Source: UBA1361 sp035647455 (GTDB lineage Bacteria > Bacillota_I > Bacilli_A > RFN20 > CAG-826). Taken from it: DNA of 14,186 nt. The notes under the pieces are model-generated. The model saw only the letters and a program-made list of their open reading frames with translations. It was not told the DNA's origin and did no database searches. The stretch's first letter is position 1. Every line of letters begins with the position of its first letter. Positions 1 to 6,895 of this stretch are shown piece by piece. Both the position numbers and the translations under genes were made by a program. The DNA is taken from positions 1 to 14,186 of the forward strand of contig DASRNI010000030.1 in assembly GCA_035647455.1 (NCBI GenBank), written 5' to 3'.

Positions 1-31
1 CTGTTGTTTCTTTTCTCTGTTGCTCAATTTC

Positions 32-59
32 ATTATACCTTAAACGGATTTTACCGCAA
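32..59 (-). promoter_or_regulatory. possible leftward promoter for a gene outside the window
   Basis: Read on the minus strand there is a perfect -10 hexamer TATAAT (37-32) and a weak -35 TTGCGG (59-54), 16 bp apart. A transcript would start near position 25 and run out of the window. No coding sequence is recognisable in 1-192, so this is an inference from the hexamers alone. Confidence 0.35.
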
Positions 60-177
60 CAACATTTGTTATCTTTTCAGCATTTTACATTAACAAATTT
101 AACACCGCCTTTTAAAACGGATATTACTTTGTCAAGTTACGTTTTTTAGTAGAACCTTTTTAATTTAACAATTAAAA

Positions 178-193
178 TGGTAAAATAGTCGTA
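178..193 (+). promoter_or_regulatory. pfkA promoter with extended -10, possibly giving a leaderless mRNA
   Basis: TGG followed by TAAAAT (-10 at 181-186) forms a TGn extended -10 box. Only the weak TTTTAA (158-163) sits 17 bp upstream as a -35. The expected start of transcription is at 192-193, which is the A of the pfkA ATG. No Shine-Dalgarno sequence precedes that ATG, which fits a leaderless transcript. The rest of 1-192 is AT-rich and shows nothing else beyond the possible leftward promoter. Confidence 0.5.
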
Positions 194-1170
194 TGCGACG
201 AAAAGAAGAATTACGTAATGTTGCGGTACTTACTTCGGGCGGTGATGCCCCCGGAATGAATGCCGCAATCCGTGCCGTGATCCGTAGTGGTTTAGCGCAC
301 GGCTTTAAAATGTTTGCCGTGTATGAAGGCTTTAAAGGTCTTGTCACAAATAACATCGAAGAAGTCGACCGCACTTTCGTTAGTGAAATCATTATGCGCG
401 GGGGCACAATTTTAAAAACAGCCCGTTTACCGGAGTTTCGTGATCCGAAAGTTGTTGTCCAAGCGGCGCGTAACTTAAAAGCCAAAAATATTCACGAACT
501 AATTGTCATTGGTGGTGACGGCAGTTACCGCGGTGCACTTGCGTTAAGTGACTTTGGCATAAAAGTAATTGCGATCCCGGCAACAATTGATAACGATGTT
601 ATGGGAAGCGAAGTTACAATTGGTTTTGATACTGCTTTAAACACAATTACGGTCGCTGTTGACAAACTGCGTGATACTTCAAGCAGTCATCACCGCTGCT
701 CAATTATCGAAGTTATGGGTAATAATCGCGGTGACTTAGCACTTCTTAGCGGCACAGCGTGTGGGGTTGATTTAATTATTAGTCCCGAATACCGGCCGAC
801 AGAAGCCGAAATTATTGAAACGCTAAAAAACATTAACTTAACAAGAGCGCGCCACGCTTTAGTCATCGTTAGTGAAAAGCAGTTTCCTAATTTATATGAA
901 TTAAAAAATAAAATTATCGCGGAAACAGGCTTTGATACAAAAGTTGAAGTTTTAGGCCGTGTCCAACGTGGGGGGAGTCCTTCGGCGAGTGACCGTGTCC
1001 TTGCGGGACGTCTTGGCGTCTATGCGATGCGCTTACTTAGTGAAGGCGTTTTAAATATTTGCGTTGGCATTAAAAACGGCAACTTAGCGTATACAAAACT
1101 TGCCGCAGCGACAAAAGAAGAAAATCAAAGAATTGAGGAGTTAATTGAAGTAATCACTACTTTAAAATAA
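193..1170 (+). CDS. pfkA: ATP-dependent 6-phosphofructokinase
   Basis: PfkA phosphorylates fructose 6-phosphate to fructose 1,6-bisphosphate in the cytoplasm, the committed step of glycolysis. The 325 residues match the roughly 320 of bacterial PfkA. Visible motifs are LTSGGDAPGMN (13-23), the ATP site IGGDGS (106-111), TIDND with catalytic Asp133, RDTSSSHHR (160-168), EVMG (173-176) and QRGGSP (258-263). Gly110 in GGDGS is the residue typical of ATP-using rather than pyrophosphate-using enzymes. Compared with E. coli PfkA from memory, Gly124 is Ala130, Arg243 is Lys250 and His249 is Arg256; the last two belong to the fructose 6-phosphate site. The start is the only plausible ATG, yet it has no ribosome binding site. 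It is first in an operon with pyk 5 nt downstream. Confidence 0.96.
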   Translation: MRRKEELRNVAVLTSGGDAPGMNAAIRAVIRSGLAHGFKMFAVYEGFKGLVTNNIEEVDRTFVSEIIMRGGTILKTARLPEFRDPKVVVQAARNLKAKNIHELIVIGGDGSYRGALALSDFGIKVIAIPATIDNDVMGSEVTIGFDTALNTITVAVDKLRDTSSSHHRCSIIEVMGNNRGDLALLSGTACGVDLIISPEYRPTEAEIIETLKNINLTRARHALVIVSEKQFPNLYELKNKIIAETGFDTKVEVLGRVQRGGSPSASDRVLAGRLGVYAMRLLSEGVLNICVGIKNGNLAYTKLAAATKEENQRIEELIEVITTLK

Positions 1171-1175
1171 AAATT

Positions 1176-2621
1176 ATGTTAAACATTCAGAAAAAAACGA
1201 AAATTATTGCGACGATCGGTCCGGCAAGTGACTCCGAAGAAAGTATTCGTGCTTTACTAAAAGCGGGGATGAACATTATTCGGCTCAACTTCTCACACGG
1301 AACGTATGAAAGCCATAAGAATATTATTGATTTAACCCGTTCTTTTGAAAAAGAACATTTATATATCCCAATTATGATGGATACAAAAGGACCAGAAATC
1401 CGCTGTCACTTCTTTAAAGACGGCAAAGCAAAAGTGTTAAAAGATAGTGTCGTAACGATTCGCATGAATGAAGTTCTCGGTACTGCAACTGACTTTAGCG
1501 TTAATTACCCGGAACTTGTTCACGACTTAAAGGTTGGTGACGAAATTAAGATTGATGACGGTAAACTTCGGCTTGACGTCACGAAAGTCGATAAGAAAAA
1601 CGGCGTTATCACAACGAAAGCATATAACACGCATAATGTGCGTGACCGGACCGGGGTTAATATTCCAACGGCCCGGCTAACTTTACCGGCACTGAGCGAG
1701 ATTGATAAAGCTGATATCGCTTTTGCCGTGAAAGAAAAGATCAACTTAATCGCTGCTAGTTTTATTAGGAGCGGCGACGATGTCCGTGAAATTAAAGCGT
1801 ATCTTAAAGAACTTGGCGCGCCAAACGTCAGTCTTATTGCGAAAATTGAAAACCAAGAAGGCGTTGATAACTTAAATGACATTTTAGCCGAAGCAGATGG
1901 GATTATGGTTGCCCGTGGTGATATGGGGGTCGAAATTGCTAGTGAACTCGTTCCACTAATGCAGTCCGATATTATTCTTGCGTCACGCAAAGTCGGAAAA
2001 CCGGTTATTATCGCAACACAAATGCTTGATAGTATGCAAAGTAGTCCAATGCCAACGCGCGCCGAAGTTAGTGACGTCGCGACGGCGATTAAAGAAGGCG
2101 CAGACGCTGTGATGTTAAGCGGCGAAACAGCAACAGGACTTTATCCAATTTTAGCGGCAGAAATGCAACAAAGAATTGCGATTGCGATGGAAAGTCAACT
2201 TCCGTACACGCAACTAGCGAACTTTGCTTATAACTACTCCGAGAAAAAACGGAGTGATGCAATTGCTACTAGTGTAGCAAGTACGGCCAACTTAATTGAT
2301 GCTCGGGCAATTTTCTGTTTTAGTGAAAGCGGCGGGAGTGCGATTCGCATTAGTGTTTCCCGACCAAAGTGTCCGATTATTATGATTACGGCCTCGAAAC
2401 AAGCGGCAATGCGCGTAGCCCCTTATTTCGGTGTCATCCCCGTCGTCGTCAACAAACTTCCACAACTTATTGAAGATATGGAAGCATTCAGCTTAATTAA
2501 AGCGCGCCAACTAAACTTAACACCAAAAGATAATTTAATAATAACAGGCGGCACACCAACTGGTGTCGGTGGAACTAACTTCTTACGAATTGTCGCTTTA
2601 AATGAAGTGAGGGAATTTTAA
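1176..2621 (+). CDS. pyk: pyruvate kinase
   Basis: Pyruvate kinase converts phosphoenolpyruvate and ADP to pyruvate and ATP, the last step of glycolysis. The 481-residue protein has the usual order of A and B barrel domains and C domain: TIGPAS (13-18), RLNFSH (36-41), DTKGPEIR (69-76) entering the B domain, IAKIENQEG with catalytic Lys223, ARGDMGVE (246-253) with metal-binding Asp249, TQMLDSM (281-287) and the helix around SGETATG (315-321). It ends in the ordinary C domain (GGTPTGVGGTN near the terminus) and lacks the extra PEP-utiliser domain that lengthens the Bacillus enzyme to about 585 residues. It lies 5 nt after pfkA and overlaps the next gene by one base. No Shine-Dalgarno sequence is visible before the ATG; the upstream stretch is A/T-only, so re-initiation after pfkA is likely. 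Confidence 0.97.
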   Translation: MLNIQKKTKIIATIGPASDSEESIRALLKAGMNIIRLNFSHGTYESHKNIIDLTRSFEKEHLYIPIMMDTKGPEIRCHFFKDGKAKVLKDSVVTIRMNEVLGTATDFSVNYPELVHDLKVGDEIKIDDGKLRLDVTKVDKKNGVITTKAYNTHNVRDRTGVNIPTARLTLPALSEIDKADIAFAVKEKINLIAASFIRSGDDVREIKAYLKELGAPNVSLIAKIENQEGVDNLNDILAEADGIMVARGDMGVEIASELVPLMQSDIILASRKVGKPVIIATQMLDSMQSSPMPTRAEVSDVATAIKEGADAVMLSGETATGLYPILAAEMQQRIAIAMESQLPYTQLANFAYNYSEKKRSDAIATSVASTANLIDARAIFCFSESGGSAIRISVSRPKCPIIMITASKQAAMRVAPYFGVIPVVVNKLPQLIEDMEAFSLIKARQLNLTPKDNLIITGGTPTGVGGTNFLRIVALNEVREF

Positions 2622-3457
2622 TGTATGTAGTCGCAATTGATTATGGCGGCACGAATGTCCGTGCTGCACTTGTTGACAAAAACTGTCAAATGCACTTCCG
2701 CGTCCAAGAAAAAACAAGGCCGGGAAGTAAAGGCGTCTTTTTAAATCAGATTGTTGGTTTAATTAGAAAGCTAAAACTTGAAGAAGAACCGCTAGGGATT
2801 GTTATCGGTGTCCCTGGACGCGTTCGTAAAAACGGGTTAATTGATGAATTACCGAATGTTAATGTCACAAATATTGACTTAAAGTCACATTTACGCCGGT
2901 TTTTCAAAGCACCAATCTTTATTATGAATGATGCCGAAATTGCCGCCTTTGGCGAAGCAATGCACGGTGCTGGTAAAGGACTTGCCCGAACGTACTTTGT
3001 GACAATTAGCACCGGAATTGGTGGTTGTTTAATCGAAGACGGGAAAATTAAAAACCCGAGTCAAGAAATCGGTCATACACTTTTCCCTTATAAAGGTAAT
3101 CATTATGAACTCGAAAAAATTGCGTCTGGTGAAGGCGTGAAAAAGCTTGCCGACATTAACGGGATTAAATATGCCGACGCAGCAAGTTTCTTTAGTGATG
3201 TTCAAAGCTTAAAACCGTTTGTGATGCCACTCTTTGATGATTGGCTTGCGCTAATTACAGCGTTCTTTAATTATATTCAAGAATCATTTAATCCAAACGT
3301 CATTGCCGTTACCGGTGGGGTGATGAATTCAAAGCACCTCTTCTGGAACGCACTTGTTGACAAGCTACCGCACATTAACTTAGTCGAGACCGAGTTTGGC
3401 GACGATAGCGGCCTTATTGGGGCCGGATGTTACGGTTTTAAAAAATTAGAGAAATAA
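2621..3457 (+). CDS. ROK-family sugar kinase, probable glucokinase
   Basis: This is a 278-residue member of the ROK (repressor/ORF/kinase) family, most likely phosphorylating glucose or a related hexose with ATP. It has the N-terminal phosphate-binding loop DYGGTNVRA (7-15), the catalytic segment IMNDAEIAAFGEA (101-113) with Asp104, a second glycine-rich loop TISTGIGG (128-135), EIGH (149-152) and the C-terminal VTGGVMNS (230-237). The zinc motif CxCGxxGCxE that normally follows EIGH is absent, and the protein is shorter than the usual 290-320 residues. The ATG shares its A with the pyk stop (TAATG); GAGGG upstream is a modest binding site. Placement behind pfkA and pyk supports a role feeding glycolysis. 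There is no DNA-binding domain, so it is not a ROK repressor. Substrate is inferred. Confidence 0.85.
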   Translation: MYVVAIDYGGTNVRAALVDKNCQMHFRVQEKTRPGSKGVFLNQIVGLIRKLKLEEEPLGIVIGVPGRVRKNGLIDELPNVNVTNIDLKSHLRRFFKAPIFIMNDAEIAAFGEAMHGAGKGLARTYFVTISTGIGGCLIEDGKIKNPSQEIGHTLFPYKGNHYELEKIASGEGVKKLADINGIKYADAASFFSDVQSLKPFVMPLFDDWLALITAFFNYIQESFNPNVIAVTGGVMNSKHLFWNALVDKLPHINLVETEFGDDSGLIGAGCYGFKKLEK

Positions 3458-3466
3458 ACAAGGCGA

Positions 3467-3495
3467 TTGAGCTTTATGTAATAAAGGTGTATATT
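3467..3495 (+). promoter_or_regulatory. promoter of the thrS T-box transcript
   Basis: A -35 box TTGAGC (3467-3472) and a -10 box TATATT (3490-3495) are exactly 17 bp apart. Transcription would begin near 3502, just upstream of stem I of the T-box. It starts only 10 bases after the ROK kinase stop, and no terminator separates the glycolytic operon from it. Confidence 0.65.
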
Positions 3496-3501
3496 AAAAA
3501 A

Positions 3502-3710
3502 GAGCATTGAAAAAGACATGAGGAGAAATGCGGTCGATCTAGAGACTTTGCGGTTGGTGGAAGCAAAGAGAAACCGTTCTCCTTACCACTTTGGAGCTAA
3601 TTAACGAAATAAGTTAATCGTAATGCTGCGTTAAAGCAACTTGAGAGCATGGCAACATGAATAAAGGTGGTACCGCGCATATAGCGTCCTTTACGGACGT
3701 TTTTTTATTC
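3502..3710 (+). promoter_or_regulatory. threonine T-box riboswitch (tRNA-Thr sensing leader)
   Basis: The leader reads tRNA-Thr charging: uncharged tRNA stabilises an antiterminator and turns thrS on. The T-box core AATAAAGGTGGTACCGCG lies at 3659-3676. Stem I can be drawn as AAAG (3512-3515) with CTTT (3589-3592), then GGAGAA (3522-3527) with TTCTCC (3577-3582), enclosing a 6x6 internal loop. The 3' side of that loop holds ACC (3585-3587) followed by a purine, a threonine codon as specifier. The apical segment GGTTGGTGGAAGC (3552-3564) fits the conserved distal loop. ATTAAC/GTTAAT (3600-3605/3613-3618) is a candidate stem III. The 5' arm of the terminator (CGTCC) is the expected partner of the T-box in the antiterminator. 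Confidence 0.95.
3683..3707 (+). terminator. T-box attenuator terminator of thrS
   Basis: CGTCC (3685-3689) pairs with GGACG (3695-3699) around a 5-nt loop, extended by G-T and A-T pairs, and is followed by a run of seven or more T. It forms when tRNA-Thr is charged and competes with the antiterminator built on the T-box core. Confidence 0.9.
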
Positions 3711-3722
3711 GAAGGAGGGATT

Positions 3723-5612
3723 ATGAAAATTATATTTAACGGACAAGAGCTTAAAGTCACTCAAGGTGAAACGGGCTTTACATTCCTAAAAAAAGTTGAT
3801 TTTAAAGGGCGGCCATTAGTCTATGAACTTAACGGCGAACTTTACGACTTAAGCGCACCAATTAGCGCGTCAGGTGAACTAAAGTTTATTACCGAACAAG
3901 ACGAAATTAGTTTAGAAATACTGCGGCACGACGCTAGTCACTTAATGGCACAGGCGATTTTAAGCCTTTACCCGCACGCGAAGTTTGGCTTTGGCCCACC
4001 GATTAGTGATGGGTTTTATTATGACGTTGATTTTGGAAGTACTTCAATTAACGACAGCGACTTAATTAAAATCGAAAATAAAATGCGCGCCTTAGCAAAA
4101 AAAGACTTTAAAATTACATTTGAAGTTGTTTCGAAAGAAAAAGCACTCGAAATATTTAAAGATAACGTTTATAAACAAGAATTAATTAAGGAAATTACCG
4201 AACGGATTACGGTTTACAAGCAAGGCGACTTTGTTGACCTATGTTACGGTCCCCATATGCCAAGTACGCGCTATGTGAAACATTTTAAACTGCTTAGTTT
4301 AGCTGGAGCTTACTGGCGCGGAGATAGTGATAATAAACAACTAACACGCATTTACGGCACAGCTTTTTGGACAAAGGAAGATCTAGACGACCACTTATAT
4401 AAACTTGAGGAAGCAAAAAAACGTGACCACCGCAAACTTGGCCGCGAACTAGGTCTCTTTATGATGAGCGAATTTGGTCCAGGTTTCCCGTTTTGGCTCC
4501 CAAATGGAATGGTCCTTTATACGGAACTTGAAAACTGGTGGTACAAAAAGCAACTTGAAGCTGGTTATGAATTTATTAAAACACCGATGCTTTTAAGTCG
4601 CGAACTTTGGGAACAAAGTGGCCACTGGGCAAATTACCGCGATAATATGTATACAACAAAAATTGATGAACGTGACTTTGCCGTTAAGCCAATGAATTGT
4701 CCCGGATCAATTTTAATATATAACAATACACTACATAGCTACAAAGATTTACCAATTCGGATGGCCGAACACGGTAACGTCCATCGCCATGAACCAAGTG
4801 GCGCCTTAAATGGACTATTCCGTGTGCGGAACTTTACGCAAGATGACGCGCATATATATTGCCGGAAAGATCAGTTGCATGACGAAATCGTCCGGCTACT
4901 TGAACTTTATGACGAAGTTTATGCGGTTTTTGATTTAAAGTACAGTTTAGAACTTAGCACACGGCCCGAAAAAGATTATATCGGCGCGATTAGTGTGTGG
5001 GACGAAAGCGAAAAGATTTTGGCCGCAGCTTGTGAAGCAAGTGGTCGCCCCTTTAAAATAAACCCCGGTGATGGTGCTTTCTACGGCCCTAAACTCGACT
5101 TTAAACTTGAAGACAGTCTTGGTCGCATCTGGCAATGTGGTACGATTCAGCTTGATATGAATTTACCAAGCCGTTTCAATATGTCTTATATTAATGCGAA
5201 AGGCGAAAAGGAAGAACCAATTATGCTCCACCGCGCTGTCTTTGGCAGTCTAGAACGCTTTATTGGCATCTTAATCGAGCATTATGCAGGTAGTTTCCCG
5301 CTTTGGCTTGCCCCAACGCAAGTAAGTGTGCTCCCAGTTAATAATGAATACCATTTAGAGCACGCGGAAAAACTCGTCGCGAATTTACAAAGTGCTGGTT
5401 ACCGTGTTAAGCTTGATGACACGAATGAAAAGCTTGGCTACCGACTCCGAAACAGTCAAATTTTAAAAATTCCTTATACAGTTGTAATCGGTGACAATGA
5501 ACGCGATAATAACACTGTTACGTACCGGAAATTTGGTGATCCAAAACAAACGACAGTTAGTTACGAAGACTTTGCTAAATTACTGGCTAACTTAATTAAA
5601 GAGAAAGCATAA
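3723..5612 (+). CDS. thrS: threonyl-tRNA synthetase
   Basis: ThrS charges tRNA-Thr with threonine. From the chosen start the protein has 629 residues. An in-frame ATG at 3657 is rejected because it lies inside the T-box; the start at 3723 has GAAGGAGG 5-12 bases upstream. The domain order is complete: TGS (1-60), the second additional (editing) domain with HDASH (69-73) and CYGPH (174-178) giving the four editing-site residues His69, His73, Cys174 and His178, the class II catalytic core with MNCPG (324-328), HRHEPSGAL (354-362), FTQDDAH (371-377) and LHRAVFGS (502-509), and the anticodon-binding domain (about 528-629). Zinc ligands would be Cys326, His377 and His503. Editing of mischarged Ser-tRNA-Thr should be intact. 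Expression is controlled by the T-box. Confidence 0.98.
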   Translation: MKIIFNGQELKVTQGETGFTFLKKVDFKGRPLVYELNGELYDLSAPISASGELKFITEQDEISLEILRHDASHLMAQAILSLYPHAKFGFGPPISDGFYYDVDFGSTSINDSDLIKIENKMRALAKKDFKITFEVVSKEKALEIFKDNVYKQELIKEITERITVYKQGDFVDLCYGPHMPSTRYVKHFKLLSLAGAYWRGDSDNKQLTRIYGTAFWTKEDLDDHLYKLEEAKKRDHRKLGRELGLFMMSEFGPGFPFWLPNGMVLYTELENWWYKKQLEAGYEFIKTPMLLSRELWEQSGHWANYRDNMYTTKIDERDFAVKPMNCPGSILIYNNTLHSYKDLPIRMAEHGNVHRHEPSGALNGLFRVRNFTQDDAHIYCRKDQLHDEIVRLLELYDEVYAVFDLKYSLELSTRPEKDYIGAISVWDESEKILAAACEASGRPFKINPGDGAFYGPKLDFKLEDSLGRIWQCGTIQLDMNLPSRFNMSYINAKGEKEEPIMLHRAVFGSLERFIGILIEHYAGSFPLWLAPTQVSVLPVNNEYHLEHAEKLVANLQSAGYRVKLDDTNEKLGYRLRNSQILKIPYTVVIGDNERDNNTVTYRKFGDPKQTTVSYEDFAKLLANLIKEKA

Positions 5613-5615
5613 CAC

Positions 5616-5644
5616 TAAACAAAAGCGACTAATTTTGGCATAAT
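5616..5644 (+). promoter_or_regulatory. sodA promoter
   Basis: TAAACA (5616-5621) and CATAAT (5639-5644) are spaced by 17 bp, and TGG directly before the -10 makes it an extended -10 box. The expected start near 5651 leaves a short leader holding AGGAGG (5657-5662). A second AT-rich run (TATATA, 5650-5655) is an alternative -10 without a good -35. Confidence 0.5.
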
Positions 5645-5669
5645 TTTAGTATATATAGGAGGAAAAAAG

Positions 5670-6281
5670 ATGAAATTTAAACGTGAACCATTAAAGTATG
5701 CTTACAATGCACTTGAACCGCATTTTGATAAAGCAACAATGGAAATTCATTCAACAAAGCATCATGAAGCTTACGTGAACAATTTAAATGCCGCACTAGC
5801 GAAAGTTAGTGACTTAAAAGTTAAAAGTTTAGAAGGACTTTTAATGAACTTAGACAAATTACCCGCAGAAATTCGCGGTGCAGTCCGCAACAATGGTGGA
5901 GGACATTTCAACCACACATTATTTTGGGATATTTTAAAAGTTAACAACGGTCAAGGACCAGAAGGTGAACTTCTTGCCGCGCTTGAGCGTGACTTTGGTT
6001 CAGTTGATGCTTTTAAAGAAGCATTCGGTAACGCAGCGAAAACACGTTTCGGTAGTGGTTGGGCGTGGCTCATCGTAACTGCTGATAAGTCACTTCGCGT
6101 CGTAAGTACAGCAAACCAAGATACACCACTTCTTGAAGGGCAACCAATCTTAGCGCTTGACGTTTGGGAGCATGCTTACTACTTACATTACCAAAACCGT
6201 CGGCCTGACTACGTTACAGCATTCTGGCACGTCGTTAATTGGGATAAAGTTACGGAATTATATTTAGCCGCAATTAAGTAA
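5670..6281 (+). CDS. sodA: superoxide dismutase, Mn type
   Basis: The enzyme dismutes superoxide to hydrogen peroxide and oxygen in the cytoplasm. The 203 residues match the Fe/Mn SOD family. Metal ligands are His27, His82 (HFNH), Asp164 and His168 (DVWEHAYYLHYQ, 164-175), and Tyr35 is the conserved second-sphere tyrosine. NNGGGH (74-79) and the glutamine in NQDTPLLEGQ (149-158) follow the manganese pattern rather than the iron one, though metal choice cannot be proved from sequence and a cambialistic enzyme is possible. AGGAGG ends 7 bases before the ATG. The gene has its own promoter and terminator, so it is probably a single-gene unit. Its presence implies exposure to oxygen. Confidence 0.96.
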   Translation: MKFKREPLKYAYNALEPHFDKATMEIHSTKHHEAYVNNLNAALAKVSDLKVKSLEGLLMNLDKLPAEIRGAVRNNGGGHFNHTLFWDILKVNNGQGPEGELLAALERDFGSVDAFKEAFGNAAKTRFGSGWAWLIVTADKSLRVVSTANQDTPLLEGQPILALDVWEHAYYLHYQNRRPDYVTAFWHVVNWDKVTELYLAAIK

Positions 6282-6288
6282 AACAAAG

Positions 6289-6330
6289 AAGGGACGACTA
6301 AGCAAAAAAGAACGTCCCTTTTTCTTTTTC
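6289..6330 (+). terminator. intrinsic terminator after sodA
   Basis: AAGGGACG (6289-6296) pairs with CGTCCCTT (6313-6320) around a 16-nt A-rich loop, followed by TTTCTTTTTC. It starts 7 bases after the sodA stop. Confidence 0.88.
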
Positions 6331-6354
6331 CATCTTTTCTAAAAGGCGAATTAA

Positions 6355-6374
6355 TGCTACCATAAAATTAGGAG
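6355..6374 (+). promoter_or_regulatory. candidate promoter and ribosome binding site of the small membrane protein
   Basis: TGC followed by TACCAT (6358-6363) is an extended -10 box; transcription would start near 6370. AGGAG (6370-6374) lies 8 bases before the ATG, so the leader would be about 13 nt. There is no convincing -35. TAAAAT (6363-6368) is an alternative -10 but would start transcription inside the ribosome binding site. Confidence 0.35.
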
Positions 6375-6382
6375 AATATTTT

Positions 6383-6814
6383 ATGCAAGAAAAACCTCAA
6401 CGCGCCTTCCGTTTTGCCGCGCGACTCTTAATTGTACTTTACACCGTTATTATTACGGCGATTCTTATTTTTGTGATTTACTTTCCGCTATTATTTATCG
6501 CTGTTGATCATGACTTAAGTGGCCCCTTATTAGCGCTCATACCGTCGCTACTTATTTTCCCAGTTAGTATTATCTTTCTTTTTGTGCGCCGCAAAAAAAG
6601 AGTACTTATATTCCTAGTTTTATTTAGCGTCTTACTTGTCGCTCAGTTCGGTGCCTTAACCGCAGCGTTCACTTTAATTGATGACGGCGGTGAAAATCCC
6701 GCTATAACCGCACTTAAAATCGCCTTATGGTGGATACCGACGGTCGCCGGTGTTGCCGCTTACTACTTCACGATGAAAAAAGCACCGCTACTTAGAGAAC
6801 CCGATCTAATCTAA
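6383..6814 (+). CDS. small four-helix membrane protein, function unknown
   Basis: I do not recognise this 143-residue protein. It has a short basic N-terminus, then four hydrophobic stretches that look like transmembrane helices at about 14-39, 46-67, 72-96 and 107-130, and a short hydrophilic C-terminal tail. The cluster RRKKR (69-73) between helices 2 and 3 and the basic ends suggest that both termini face the cytoplasm. An acidic segment (DDGGEN) sits in the loop between helices 3 and 4. No catalytic or ligand-binding motif is visible. It stands alone between the sodA terminator and the infC promoter, in the same direction as both, and AGGAG precedes the start. No terminator is seen after it. 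Confidence 0.75.
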   Translation: MQEKPQRAFRFAARLLIVLYTVIITAILIFVIYFPLLFIAVDHDLSGPLLALIPSLLIFPVSIIFLFVRRKKRVLIFLVLFSVLLVAQFGALTAAFTLIDDGGENPAITALKIALWWIPTVAGVAAYYFTMKKAPLLREPDLI

Positions 6815-6860
6815 CGCTTCGTAAATTGATGATATTTGCCCTTTTTTAAAGTGACTAAAC

Positions 6861-6889
6861 TTGACACACTACTTTAACTATGTTAAATT
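6861..6889 (+). promoter_or_regulatory. strong promoter of the infC-rpmI-rplT operon
   Basis: A perfect -35 TTGACA (6861-6866), a 17-bp spacer and an extended -10 TGtTAAATT (hexamer 6884-6889) make this the best promoter in the window. Transcription would begin near 6896, leaving a leader of about 140 nt before infC. Confidence 0.85.
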
Positions 6890-6895
6890 AATAAC

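Noticed and set aside
1520..1990. 156-residue minus-strand frame inside pyk
   Set aside because: It lies entirely opposite well-conserved pyruvate kinase catalytic motifs, and its Ser- and Ile-rich composition is typical of antisense shadows.
3471..3487. CTTTAT/ATAAAG inverted repeat as a terminator for the glycolytic operon
   Set aside because: It is A-T only with a 3-nt loop, has no T-run, and overlaps the spacer of the T-box promoter.
3657..3722. N-terminal extension of ThrS from the ATG at 3657
   Set aside because: It lies within the T-box core and its terminator, has no ribosome binding site, and the ATG at 3723 has GGAGG and gives the normal TGS-domain start.
6815..6850. Terminator after the small membrane protein at the CCCTTTTTT stretch
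   Set aside because: There is a T-run but no inverted repeat capable of forming a stem before it.
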